A stretch of DNA of 64,000 bases from the NCBI RefSeq assembly GCF_001078595.1, contig NZ_LFTY01000002.1, positions 393,378-457,377 of the forward strand, read 5' to 3'. The notes below the pieces were generated by a model. That model saw only the letters and a list, made by a program, of their open reading frames with translations. It ran no database searches and was not told where the DNA came from. Both the position numbers and the translations under genes were made by a program. The stretch comes from Candidatus Rhodobacter oscarellae. GTDB taxonomy: Bacteria; Pseudomonadota; Alphaproteobacteria; Rhodobacterales; Rhodobacteraceae. Shown here in pieces: positions 26,941 through 35,108 of the stretch (positions are counted from its first letter, which is position 1; every line of letters starts with the position of its first letter).

Positions 26941-27417
26941 TCAGATCAATAGCGACGCTGCGCCCTCATGCTTCAAAAGCCAGACCTTCGCCTCGATCCC
27001 GCCGGAACCTGAGAACCCGCCCAGCCCATCCACGCCCAGCACGCGGTGGCAGGGGATAATGATCGGGATCGGGTTGCCGCCGCAGGCCTGCCCGATGGCT
27101 TGGGCTGGCACGCCCAGATCGTTCGCGATGTCGCCATAGGTGCGGGTCTCGCCAAAGGGGATGGCGGCCATCGCGGCGCAGACCTGCTGCTGCAGGTCAG
27201 AGCCGTCAACGCGAAGGGGCAGGTCGAAGGCCGCGCGGTCTCCGGCAAAATAGGCGGTCAGCTGCGCGATGGCTCCTGCAAGCACAGGATCGGCAGGCGC
27301 AGCCTGCCCGGCCTCGCCATCGATCCCGAGGCGTGACCAGGACAGCGCGGTGACGGCGCCGTCCTCGGCGGTGATCGTGACGCGCCCGAGCGGGCTCGGA
27401 AGCGTCCCGGTGCTCAT
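26941..27417 (-). CDS. ogt: Methylated-DNA--protein-cysteine methyltransferase
   Basis: A 158-residue suicide repair protein that transfers the alkyl group from O6-alkylguanine to its own cysteine. The active site IIIPCHRVLG and the helix-turn-helix region (PFGETRTYGDIANDLG) are intact. Length fits the Ogt/AGT group without an Ada domain. Its start overlaps the ileS stop (bases 27414-27417), so it is translated from the ileS transcript. Confidence 0.95.
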   Translation of the reverse strand: MSTGTLPSPLGRVTITAEDGAVTALSWSRLGIDGEAGQAAPADPVLAGAIAQLTAYFAGDRAAFDLPLRVDGSDLQQQVCAAMAAIPFGETRTYGDIANDLGVPAQAIGQACGGNPIPIIIPCHRVLGVDGLGGFSGSGGIEAKVWLLKHEGAASLLI

Positions 27418-30383
27418 CCGTAGAGCTCTTTCAGCGCGTCATTGTCGCGCTTGCTGACGCCTGGATACTCGTACTGCCCCACATCGGGCAGAATCTTCCA
27501 CGAACGCTGGCATTTCTGGCCCTGCGCCTTAGCGAAGGTGACCGCCACGCCGTCGACACCGTCCATGGTGAAGGCCTCGGCGGGGGGCATGCCGGTGTCG
27601 ATGTTGATCGCCGAGGTGATGCAGACGTCTTCGAATTCCACCGAGTTCAGCAGCATCTCCAGATCCGTGCCCACATGCACGATGGGGGCGGCCTCCAGCG
27701 AGGACCCGATCACCTTGTCGCGCCGCTGCACCTCCAGAGCGCCGGTGACCACGCTGCGCACGCGGCGGATCTCGGCCCATTTGGCGGCTAGCGCCTCGTC
27801 CCGCCAGGTGGCGGGCGTCTCAGGGATGTCCTGCAGGTGCACCGAGCTGTCGTCGCCCGGGAAGCGCTCCAACCAGACCTCCTCGCAGGTGAAGACCAGG
27901 ATCGGCGCCAGCCATGTCGTCAGCCGGTGGAACAGGATGTCCAGCACCGTCAGCGCCGACTTGCGACGCAGCGCAGAGGGCGCGTCGCAATAAAGCGCGT
28001 CCTTGCGGATGTCGAAGTAGAAGGAGGACAGGTCCAGCGTGGCGAACTCGAACACCGCGCGGAAGACGCCCTGAAAGTCGAAGGCGCGGTAGCCCGCGCG
28101 CACCTGCGCGTCGATCTCGGCCACCCGGTGCAGCACCCAGCGCTCAAGCTCGGGCATGTCCGCGGGCGCGACCCGCTGATCCTCTGTGAACCCGTTGAGA
28201 TTGCCCAGCATGAACCGCATCGTGTTGCGCAGGCGGCGATAGCTGTCGGCCACGCCCTTGAGGATCTCCGGCCCGATGCGCTGATCGGCGGTGTAATCGG
28301 TCTGCGCCACCCAGAGCCGCAGGATGTCGGCGCCGTATTGCTTGACCACCTCCTCGGGCACGATGGTGTTGCCGATGGACTTGGACATCTTCATGCCCTT
28401 CTCGTCCAGCGTGAAGCCATGCGTCACCACGTTGCGGTAGGGCGCGCGGCCCGTGGTGCCCACGGATTGCAGCAGCGAGGAGTGGAACCAGCCGCGGTGC
28501 TGGTCGGTGCCCTCCATGTAGACATCCGCGATGCCGTCCGCGGTCCCATCTTCGCGGTCGCGCAGGACGAAGGCATGCGTGGACCCGGAGTCGAACCACA
28601 CATCCAAGATGTCCGTGACCTGGTTGTAGTCCTCGGCATTGTGGTCGTTGCCCAGGAAACGCGCCTTGGCGCCGGGTTTGTACCACGCGTCCGCGCCCTC
28701 TGCCTCGAAGGCCTCGTTGATGCGGGTGTTCACGGCGGGGTCGCGTAGCAGAAAGTCCGCATCCGTGGGCAGGGCGCCCTTCTTGGTGAAGCAGGTCAGC
28801 GGCACGCCCCAGGCGCGCTGGCGGCTCAGCACCCAGTCGGGCCGCGCCTCCATCATCGAATGCAGGCGATTGCGCCCCGATTGCGGGGTCCAGTTGACGT
28901 TGTCGATCTCGGTCAGCGCGCGCTGGCGGATCGTCTCGCCATGGGTGTCCTGACCGTCGCCGACCTTTTGATCGATCGCGGCGAACCATTGCGGCGTGTT
29001 GCGGTAGATCACCGGCGCTTTGGAGCGCCAGCTATGCGGGTAGGAGTGCTTGATCTTGCCGCGTGCCAGCAGCCCGCCGGTCTCGACTAGCTTGTCAATC
29101 ACCGCTTTGTTTGCGGTGCCCTCGCCACCCTTACGGCTGAGGATGTAATGCCCGCCAAAGAACGGCAGGTCGTCGCGGAACTTGCCGTCATCCTCGACAT
29201 TATAGGTGATGACCTGCTGCAGCATGCCCAGGTCGCGATACATCTCGTATTCTTCCATCCCGTGGGACGGCGCGCAGTGCACGAACCCCGTGCCCTCGGT
29301 GTCGGTCACGAAGTCCGCGGCGCGGAAGTCGCGGGTGTCATCCCAATGCCCGTCCGCGCCCTCAGCGCCCGCAAGGGGGTGTTGGAGGCTAATGTGCTCG
29401 AGTTGATCTCGATCTATATCGCCAAGCCGGCGATACATTCCGTCACCCAATCGAGCGCGCGCCATTACGTCAGCTGCCAGGTTATCTGCAAGAATGTACT
29501 TTTCACCAACGGCGGCCCAACACTCTTCCGGAGTTTTGGTCACTTCATAGACGCCATACTGTATGTCCGGTCCAAACACGACGCCTTTGTTTGAAGGGAT
29601 TGTCCAAGGCGTTGTAGTCCAGATAACTACATACGCGTTGGTCGTAAGGTCGGCTCTGGCGGCGTTTTCGGCCGGAGTTCCCGAGCTCGCGCCGGACATA
29701 TCCACCTTGAACTTCACCCAGATCGTGAAGCTCTCTTTGTCGTGGTACTCCACCTCGGCCTCGGCCAATGCCGTCTGCTCGATGGGCGACCACATCACGG
29801 GCTTGGAGCCCTGATAGAGCGTGCCGTTCATCAGGAACTTCTGGAACTCCTCGGCGATGACCCGCTCGGCGTGGAAGTTCATCGTAAGGTAGGGGTCGTC
29901 CCAGTTGCCGGTGATCCCAAGGCGCTTAAACTCGGCGCGCTGCACGTCCACCCAGCCCGCGGCGAAGTCGCGGCACTCCTGGCGGAACTCCACCACGTCC
30001 ACGTCGTCCTTGTTCTTGCCCTTCTTGCGGTATTGCTCTTCGATCTTCCACTCGATGGGCAGCCCGTGGCAGTCCCAGCCGGGCACGTAGCGGCTGTCAT
30101 AGCCCATCATCTGGTGCGAGCGGACGATCATGTCCTTGATGGTCTTGTTCAGCGCGTGGCCGATATGCAGGTGCCCGTTGGCGTAGGGAGGCCCGTCATG
30201 CAGGGTGAAAGGATCGCGGCCCGGATGGGCCGCCGCCCGCAGCCGGTCATAGACCCCGATCCGCTCCCAGCGCTCCAGCCAGGCGGGCTCGCGCTTTGGC
30301 AGGCCCGCGCGCATTGGGAAGTCGGTCTGCGGCAGGTTCAGCGTGTCTTTATAATCGGGCAGTTCGGGTGTTTCGGCGCACAT
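27414..30383 (-). CDS. ileS: Isoleucyl-tRNA synthetase
   Basis: A 989-residue class-I synthetase. The ATP motifs are PYANGHLHIGHALNK and KGMKMSKSIGNTI. The CP1 editing domain contains VIWTTTPWTIPSNKG. The C-terminal zinc-ribbon region keeps only one cysteine (QKCQRSWKIL), as in other alphaproteobacterial enzymes. GGAC precedes the start. Bases about 29390-29700 (residues about 228-331, inside the editing domain) have clearly lower GC and different codon choice than the rest. Upstream lie a promoter, a 16-codon ORF with three isoleucine codons and a hairpin, which suggest leader-peptide control. Confidence 0.97.
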   Translation of the reverse strand: MCAETPELPDYKDTLNLPQTDFPMRAGLPKREPAWLERWERIGVYDRLRAAAHPGRDPFTLHDGPPYANGHLHIGHALNKTIKDMIVRSHQMMGYDSRYVPGWDCHGLPIEWKIEEQYRKKGKNKDDVDVVEFRQECRDFAAGWVDVQRAEFKRLGITGNWDDPYLTMNFHAERVIAEEFQKFLMNGTLYQGSKPVMWSPIEQTALAEAEVEYHDKESFTIWVKFKVDMSGASSGTPAENAARADLTTNAYVVIWTTTPWTIPSNKGVVFGPDIQYGVYEVTKTPEECWAAVGEKYILADNLAADVMARARLGDGMYRRLGDIDRDQLEHISLQHPLAGAEGADGHWDDTRDFRAADFVTDTEGTGFVHCAPSHGMEEYEMYRDLGMLQQVITYNVEDDGKFRDDLPFFGGHYILSRKGGEGTANKAVIDKLVETGGLLARGKIKHSYPHSWRSKAPVIYRNTPQWFAAIDQKVGDGQDTHGETIRQRALTEIDNVNWTPQSGRNRLHSMMEARPDWVLSRQRAWGVPLTCFTKKGALPTDADFLLRDPAVNTRINEAFEAEGADAWYKPGAKARFLGNDHNAEDYNQVTDILDVWFDSGSTHAFVLRDREDGTADGIADVYMEGTDQHRGWFHSSLLQSVGTTGRAPYRNVVTHGFTLDEKGMKMSKSIGNTIVPEEVVKQYGADILRLWVAQTDYTADQRIGPEILKGVADSYRRLRNTMRFMLGNLNGFTEDQRVAPADMPELERWVLHRVAEIDAQVRAGYRAFDFQGVFRAVFEFATLDLSSFYFDIRKDALYCDAPSALRRKSALTVLDILFHRLTTWLAPILVFTCEEVWLERFPGDDSSVHLQDIPETPATWRDEALAAKWAEIRRVRSVVTGALEVQRRDKVIGSSLEAAPIVHVGTDLEMLLNSVEFEDVCITSAINIDTGMPPAEAFTMDGVDGVAVTFAKAQGQKCQRSWKILPDVGQYEYPGVSKRDNDALKELYG

Positions 30384-30452
30384 CTCGGGCGTCCTTTTCG
30401 GGGTCGTAATGGGAAGGGCGGGTGGCGGCGCGAAAGGGCATACGCCTGGTGT

Positions 30453-30480
30453 CCCGGCGGCTCTGCGTCAGAGCGCCGGG
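30453..30480 (-). promoter_or_regulatory. Leader hairpin upstream of ileS
   Basis: A 12-bp stem with one bulged base: CCCGGCGCTCTG pairs with CAGAGCCGCCGGG around a 3-base loop. It begins inside the last codons of the leader ORF and lies 70 bases before the ileS start. No T-run follows, so it is not a standard intrinsic terminator. Codons 8-10 of the leader (CCGGCG) can pair with CGCCGG in its right arm, giving an alternative fold. Confidence 0.5.
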
Positions 30481-30518
30481 CCTATAATTCGCCGGATGTT
30501 TGGGCAAGCGGTCCGCAT
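30468..30518 (-). CDS. Putative isoleucine leader peptide of ileS
   Basis: A 16-codon ORF, MRTACPNIRRIIGPAL, using the three different isoleucine codons ATC, ATT and ATA within five codons. Its ATG is 8 bases after a good -10 box (TATAAG), so the transcript may begin at the start codon (leaderless), as is known for the trp leader peptide of Sinorhizobium. It ends inside the hairpin at 30453-30480. The role is inferred from position and codon content only. Confidence 0.45.
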   Translation of the reverse strand: MRTACPNIRRIIGPAL

Positions 30519-30525
30519 GGTGCGG

Positions 30526-30554
30526 CTTATAGGCCGGGGCGGGTCAGAGAACAA
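30526..30554 (-). promoter_or_regulatory. Predicted promoter of ileS
   Basis: Read on the minus strand: TTGTTC (30554-30549), 17-base spacer, TATAAG (30531-30526). It is one of the best sigma70-like pairs in the window. The expected start of transcription coincides with the leader ORF's ATG at 30518. Confidence 0.6.
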
Positions 30555-30998
30555 GGCGGTTGCTGGGTCGGCGGGCCGGGCCAGTTGCGGCGTGGCGCGG
30601 TGTCGCGGCGGCGTGGAATTTAGCGAATTGTTAGGGTGATAGGCGCGAATATGTAAATGGGTGGGCACGGCCTGTGCGTGCGCCTCCGGCGCCCACCCAA
30701 CTCCAGAATTGGACCCGAATCACTAAGAAATCATGAAGAATCACGCACCGCGACAATCCGCGCCTGTTCGCCTGCATACTGGCGGGCACGGTCGTGTTGG
30801 CGCCCCGGGCTGGGGCACCATCGGCCAGTTTTGGCCCATTCGGTCGGCAGCATGGAATACCACCATTGAGCGAGGTTTGCAGTCGACGCATCCTCTCCGC
30901 ACGCGGCAGATTACGCCGTGGTCTAGCGGGCGCACGCGGCGCTTCCGCGCCCCAGTGTGCTTGAATTCAATGGTATCCATTTACCTGGAGGATCTCCT
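30555..30998. other. Intergenic region ileS leader to cysteine-rich orphan gene
   Basis: No gene supported. A hairpin with 8-bp stem GGGTGGGC / GCCCACCC and a long loop lies at 30659-30698. A 10-base palindrome TTGAATTCAA lies at 30961-30970, 28 bases before the start of the next gene, where it could be an operator. Several open frames here lack starts with ribosome-binding sites. Confidence 0.4.
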
Positions 30999-32369
30999 AT
31001 GGACGACCCCAAGCTTATCAACTTTAACGATATTCCATGTTGCCCGGACATCACGGTGGACCCTTGCTGTAACCGGCTGCAGTTCACCTACCGGTTGGAC
31101 TACAACCTCGCCGACGCGCCGGTCGAGTTCGTCGTCACCGCGGTGCTGGAGCGTTGCCCGGGTCCTTTGTCGCTGGGCGACGTGGTCTATTCCACCACGC
31201 TGCTGCCCGGCGAGAAGGTGCGGCTCTATCAAGCCAGCCGCAACACGCGCTTCAGCTATGACGCGGAAAGCGAGGTGAGCTATCGCCACGAGCAGGCCTC
31301 TGAGGAGACCTATTACATGTCCTCGATGGACCGCTTCATGTCTGACCTTACCATCAACGAGGACGGTGGCGGCAGCGCGCAAAGCTCCAGCGAGTTCGAG
31401 ACCGAGGGCAGCGTGTCGAACTGGACCGACGCCATATTTGGACGCCCGGACGCCAAGGTCGAGGGCAGCTTTTCTGGCGAGTCCAGCTTTGACTTCATGC
31501 GCGACATCAAGCGCCACGCCGAGGCCAGCCATGAGCGCTCGGTCGAGGGCACCCGCGCGGCGAATTCGGTCTCTATGGGCGAGGTCTCCAGCCGCACCCA
31601 TGCCGAGGGCGAGACGGAAAGCGCCTATGAGGCGGCGACGCGCATCCTGGAGAACCGCAACGAATGCCACTCGGTGACCTATCTCGCCTATCAGCTGATG
31701 AAGCGGCAGACGATGAAGTTCAGCATCAAGTCGATCGTGCGGCGGGTGAGGGACCCCGCGGGCGACGCCGGGGTGGCGACGCGCGCGCTGCGTCCCGGCA
31801 GCCGCGTTGCAGTGATCCCGAACGGGATCCTGTCGACCGATGCCAACCGGATCGAGGTGGAGGCCGCGGGCCGCACGGCTGCGGTCTCTAAGCAGGCGAA
31901 CCTGGTGAGTAATATCGCGAGCCCGGCTGGGCGCGGGGGCGGTCTGGCGCTTTCGACCGGCAGCCTGATCGCCGCGCCAACCCGGGGCGGCTTGGTCACC
32001 AATCTGCGCGCCCGCCCGCTGAACGAGGAGGTTCGGCAGAAGGCGCTGCAGCAGGCCGACGAGGAACTCGTCAAGGCCGGCGTGATCGACAAGGTGGGTG
32101 GCAACCTGCGCGCCGAGATCGCCGCCGAGCTTAGCTTTGAGGTGACCAGCTGCCTGCCGACCCAAGCGATCATCGTGAAGGGCTGCCTGGACGACTGCAA
32201 CACCTGCGAGGAGCCGCGCCGCGAGGCCATGAAGCTCGCCAATGAACGCAAGGCGCTGGAGAATAAGATGCTTGAGCGCCAGATCGCGCTGCTGGACAAG
32301 CATCACGACTATCGCTGCTGCCCGGCGGGCGAGATCGAGGATGCCGAGCCGGTACCCGAGGACGCGTAA
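30999..32369 (+). CDS. Cysteine-rich protein of unrecognised family
   Basis: The ATG at 30999 has GGAGG at 30987-30991. The 456-residue protein has no signal peptide or transmembrane helix. It starts with a cysteine-rich segment (NDIPCCPDITVDPCCN), then a likely beta-rich region with LLPGEKVRLYQASRNTRFSYDAE. A Ser/Glu-rich helical stretch (about 90-230) follows, then a basic segment and a glycine-rich segment. Near the end come VKGCLDDCNTC, a coiled coil (ERKALENKMLERQIALLDK) and CC. The paired cysteines at both ends suggest a metal-binding or disulfide scaffold. I do not recognise the family. It stands alone between ileS and asd. Confidence 0.75.
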   Translation: MDDPKLINFNDIPCCPDITVDPCCNRLQFTYRLDYNLADAPVEFVVTAVLERCPGPLSLGDVVYSTTLLPGEKVRLYQASRNTRFSYDAESEVSYRHEQASEETYYMSSMDRFMSDLTINEDGGGSAQSSSEFETEGSVSNWTDAIFGRPDAKVEGSFSGESSFDFMRDIKRHAEASHERSVEGTRAANSVSMGEVSSRTHAEGETESAYEAATRILENRNECHSVTYLAYQLMKRQTMKFSIKSIVRRVRDPAGDAGVATRALRPGSRVAVIPNGILSTDANRIEVEAAGRTAAVSKQANLVSNIASPAGRGGGLALSTGSLIAAPTRGGLVTNLRARPLNEEVRQKALQQADEELVKAGVIDKVGGNLRAEIAAELSFEVTSCLPTQAIIVKGCLDDCNTCEEPRREAMKLANERKALENKMLERQIALLDKHHDYRCCPAGEIEDAEPVPEDA

Positions 32370-32503
32370 CCTGCGCGGATTGGGGGTCTGGGGGGCAGCC
32401 CCCAGTCCTGCACGAAGTGCTAGAACAGTATGCGTTCGGGGCCGATAGGCTCCGGGCGCATTCCATTTGGTTTAGGCAGGGCTCGGCGGATCATGCGCAG
32501 GGG

Positions 32504-32532
32504 TTGCGCGGTGCGGCCCGGATTGCTAAACG
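32504..32532 (+). promoter_or_regulatory. Predicted promoter of the asd leader
   Basis: TTGCGC (32504-32509), 17-base spacer, TAAACG (32527-32532). The match is modest, but the predicted start of transcription falls on or just before the A of the leader ATG at 32540, the same leaderless arrangement as in front of ileS. Confidence 0.4.
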
Positions 32533-32539
32533 GATCGCG

Positions 32540-32614
32540 ATGGCACAAATGATGACCAAAACCATGACCACAAAGACCACCGCTCCGGCGGGGGTGTGTT
32601 CGGCATGGGCTTAA
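32540..32614 (+). CDS. Leader peptide of asd rich in Met, Thr and Lys
   Basis: A 24-residue ORF. Codons 4-14 (32549-32581) read MMTKTMTTKTT: every one of eleven consecutive residues is methionine, threonine or lysine, the amino acids made from aspartate semialdehyde, the product of the next enzyme, asd. The ORF continues APAGVCSAWA and stops at 32612. There is no Shine-Dalgarno, in keeping with a leaderless start. Codons 15-19 lie on the antiterminator arm described separately. This is the design of a classical amino-acid attenuator such as thrL. Too short for automatic annotation, but I think it is real. Confidence 0.78.
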   Translation: MAQMMTKTMTTKTTAPAGVCSAWA

Positions 32615-32675
32615 GCATCTAAGAGCCAGCCAAGCAACAAAGCCCCGCCGGACCGGACGGGGCTTTTGCTTTTCT
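32584..32675 (+). promoter_or_regulatory. Transcription attenuator upstream of asd
   Basis: Two mutually exclusive helices are visible. Terminator: AAAGCCCCG (32639-32647) pairs with CGGGGCTTT (32658-32666), followed by TGCTTTTCT. Antiterminator: TCCGGCGGGG (32584-32593) is a perfect 10-base complement of CCCCGCCGGA (32643-32652), which includes most of the terminator's left arm. A ribosome stalled early on the Met/Thr/Lys codons would leave 32584-32593 free to block the terminator; a ribosome that reaches the stop would favour termination. Confidence 0.75.
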
Positions 32676-32719
32676 GCAGGGTCCCGTTCCTCGGCCAGAC
32701 ACCGAAGAGGACCAGACCC

Positions 32720-33778
32720 ATGAACGCCCAGAGCCCAAACGTGGACCCATCCGAACCCGTGCCCGCGCGCGCCGCCCCCGTGATCGCAATCGTGGGCGCC
32801 ACCGGCGCGGTCGGCATCGAGCTTATCCACTGCCTTGAGGCTCGTGGCTTCCCCATGGGCGGGCTGCGCCTGCTGGCCTCGGCGCGCTCCGCGGGCAAGA
32901 CGCTGGCCTTCCGCGGCGCGACGGTCCCGGTGGAGGAGCTGACCGAGCAGAGCTTTGACGGCGTCGACATCGCCTTCTTTTCCGCCGGCGCGAGCATCTC
33001 GCGCCGCTTCGCGCCCATCGCCGTGGCCGCGGGTGCGCAGGTGATCGACAATTCCTCGGCCTTTCGCATGGCGCCAGAGGTGCCGCTGGTGGTGCCCGAG
33101 GCCAACGCGCATATGCTGAGCGACGCGCCGATCGTGGCCAACCCAAACTGCGTCGCGGCGATCCTGACCGTGGCGCTGGCGCCGCTGCACCAACGCTGGT
33201 CCATCACGCGGCTTCAGATGGCGACCTATCAGGCGGCCTCGGGCGGCGGGGCCGAGATGATGGCCGAGCTGCGCGACGCCACCCGCGCGCATCTGGACGG
33301 CGTGGCCTTTCAGCCGCAGGTGCTGCCGCATGACTACGCGTTCAACATCTTCTCGCATAACTCCGATGTGGACCCAGAGACGGGCTATAATGGCGAGGAG
33401 GCCAAGGTCATCGCCGAGACCCGCCGCATCCTGGGCCAGCCGCGCCTGCCGATTGGGGTGACCTGCATCCGGGTGCCGATCCTGCGCGCGCATGGCATCG
33501 CGCTCTCGGTACGGTTCGAGGACCATGTCAGCGCCGATGCGGCGCGGTCCGCGCTGGAGGGTGCCCCGGGCATCCGCGTGGTGGATGATCGCGCGGCGAA
33601 CCGCTTTCCGATGCCCTCCGATGCCTCTGGGCAAGAGGATGTGCTGGTAGGGCGCATTCGCCAGGATCAGGCCGACCCAACGGGGCGCACCCTGGCGATG
33701 TTCATCGTGGGGGATCAGCTCTTGAAAGGGGCGGCGCAGAACGCCGTGCAGATCGCCGAGGCGCTACGGGCGCCTTAA
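32720..33778 (+). CDS. asd: Aspartate-semialdehyde dehydrogenase
   Basis: A 352-residue enzyme reducing aspartyl phosphate to aspartate semialdehyde, the branch point to lysine/diaminopimelate, methionine and threonine. NADP motif VGATGAVG near residue 25, catalytic cysteine in VANPNCVAAIL (Cys144), and YQAASGGG and later HGIALSVRFE are as expected. I chose the ATG at 32720; the N-terminal extension of about 18 residues before the Rossmann fold is unusual but has no better start. It lies behind the Met/Thr/Lys leader and its terminator, and no other pathway gene is nearby. Confidence 0.95.
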   Translation: MNAQSPNVDPSEPVPARAAPVIAIVGATGAVGIELIHCLEARGFPMGGLRLLASARSAGKTLAFRGATVPVEELTEQSFDGVDIAFFSAGASISRRFAPIAVAAGAQVIDNSSAFRMAPEVPLVVPEANAHMLSDAPIVANPNCVAAILTVALAPLHQRWSITRLQMATYQAASGGGAEMMAELRDATRAHLDGVAFQPQVLPHDYAFNIFSHNSDVDPETGYNGEEAKVIAETRRILGQPRLPIGVTCIRVPILRAHGIALSVRFEDHVSADAARSALEGAPGIRVVDDRAANRFPMPSDASGQEDVLVGRIRQDQADPTGRTLAMFIVGDQLLKGAAQNAVQIAEALRAP

Positions 33779-33824
33779 TCCACAGTCAGAGGGGGCAGGC
33801 CCGGGCATGTGCATCGCGCCCAGG

Positions 33825-34937
33825 CTACGCCCCGATCACCGCGTCTGCAATCGCCTGCGCCTCAATCCCGGTCTGGCGCAGCTGCCCGTCCGCACTCGCG
33901 CGATAAGAGCAAAAATAGAGCCCCGGCATGGGACCGGGGGCGCCGGAGGCACGCGGGCGACCCGCCGCGTCCAGCGCCTGGGGCGTGTCGGGCAGCATGT
34001 CACGCAGGTCCACACGGTAGCCAGTGGCAAGCAGGATGGCGTCCACAACATCCGCCCTGCCGTCGCCGAAGGACACCTCGGCGCCGTCACTCCGCTCAAT
34101 GCCGGGGCGCGTTTCGATCTTCCCGGCGCGGATGGCCCCCAGGGTGCCTATGTCGATCAGCGGCACCCGCCCATCCTCGATCACCTGGGCCGCGGGGCCC
34201 TTGCCCGCGCTTTGCAGCCCGTAATCCTCGGGCCGCCCGATCTTGGCACGCAGGATGGGCGCCGTGATCGCGTCGGCCCAGCGATAGGGCAGCACCTTGC
34301 GCAGCCCGCCCAGCGAGGTGATGGGGACCCCAAAGAGGTCATGCGGCAGGATATTGACCGGCCCGCGCACCGACAGAATGGGATGCGCGCCGTTTTCGGC
34401 CAGGTCCAGCGCGATGTCCCCGCCGGAGTTGCCGAAGCCCACGACCAGCACGCGCTGGCCTGCAAAGGCCGTCGGCCCTTTGTAGTCCGAGGAATGCAGC
34501 ACCGGGCCGGGAAAGCTCTCTAGCCCCGGCAATGGCGCGCGGAACGGCGTGCCGTTCAACCCGGTGGCAAAGACCACGGCGTCGGCGAAGGTCTCGCCTG
34601 CGCTATGGGTGACGCACCAGGTATCGCCGCTCGGACGAGCGGCCGCTACGCTTACGCCAAAGCGCGGCTCTAGCCCGAAATGCGCGGCGTAGCTCTCTAG
34701 GTATTCGATCATCTGGACCCGCGAGGGAAACTTGCCAAAGCGCGCGGGCATCGCCATCCGCGGCAGGCCAGAACGCTGCCGGACGGTATGCAGATGCAGC
34801 CGGTCGTAATGCCCGTGCCAGCTGGAGCCCACACAATCCGCGCGCTCCAGAATCTCAACCTCAGCGCCCTGGTCCTTTAGGCAGGCCGCGCAGGCCAGCC
34901 CCGCGGGCCCGGCGCCGATGACCACCGCACGGGTCAC
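33825..34937 (-). CDS. FAD-dependent monooxygenase-like oxidoreductase
   Basis: A 370-residue flavoprotein of the FMO/YUCCA type. Two dinucleotide-binding motifs are visible: VVIGAGPAGLACAACL at the N-terminus for FAD, and VLVVGFGNSGGDIALDLAE near residue 155 for NADPH. ATGY near residue 315 is the usual second FAD contact. Substrate unknown. The GTG start overlaps the stop codon of a short tolB-tail remnant (GTGA), implying that before the island inserted this gene was directly coupled to tolB. Confidence 0.88.
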   Translation of the reverse strand: MTRAVVIGAGPAGLACAACLKDQGAEVEILERADCVGSSWHGHYDRLHLHTVRQRSGLPRMAMPARFGKFPSRVQMIEYLESYAAHFGLEPRFGVSVAAARPSGDTWCVTHSAGETFADAVVFATGLNGTPFRAPLPGLESFPGPVLHSSDYKGPTAFAGQRVLVVGFGNSGGDIALDLAENGAHPILSVRGPVNILPHDLFGVPITSLGGLRKVLPYRWADAITAPILRAKIGRPEDYGLQSAGKGPAAQVIEDGRVPLIDIGTLGAIRAGKIETRPGIERSDGAEVSFGDGRADVVDAILLATGYRVDLRDMLPDTPQALDAAGRPRASGAPGPMPGLYFCSYRASADGQLRQTGIEAQAIADAVIGA

Positions 34938-35006
34938 GGCAAGAGCGGCGACCAGGAGGGATCCAGGGTCTCATTCTTTGCCGACGGAAGCCGCAGCCCC
35001 ATCTGC
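34934..35006 (-). pseudogene. Detached remnant of a tolB 3' end
   Basis: On the minus strand the frame reads LRLPSAKNETLDPSWSPLLP and stops at 34934. The end matches the true TolB C-terminus ([20 protein letters not shown]) at 36317, with 19 identical bases at the core and diverged sequence before it. It is not attached to a gene body and probably marks the far end of the inserted island. Confidence 0.7.
34938..34956. repeat. 19-bp direct repeat, left copy
   Basis: GGCAAGAGCGGCGACCAGG, identical to 36321-36339. It lies in the tolB-tail remnant next to the flavoprotein start. Confidence 0.85.
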
Positions 35007-35108
35007 ATCTGCGAGGGATTGCCCCGCTTACCAGAAAAGACCTTGTTCTGGACATAACTCGGAAATGCGGTAGAATCCTGCCTGGTATTTGCGCAGCCGA
35101 GATTTGTT

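Noticed and set aside
30409-30639. Short plus-strand open frames upstream of ileS
   Set aside because: They read through the ileS promoter and leader hairpin and lack start signals.
30981-32306. A 441-codon open frame antisense to the cysteine-rich orphan gene
   Set aside because: No start signal, low-complexity composition. The plus-strand frame has GGAGG at the right distance and patterned cysteines.
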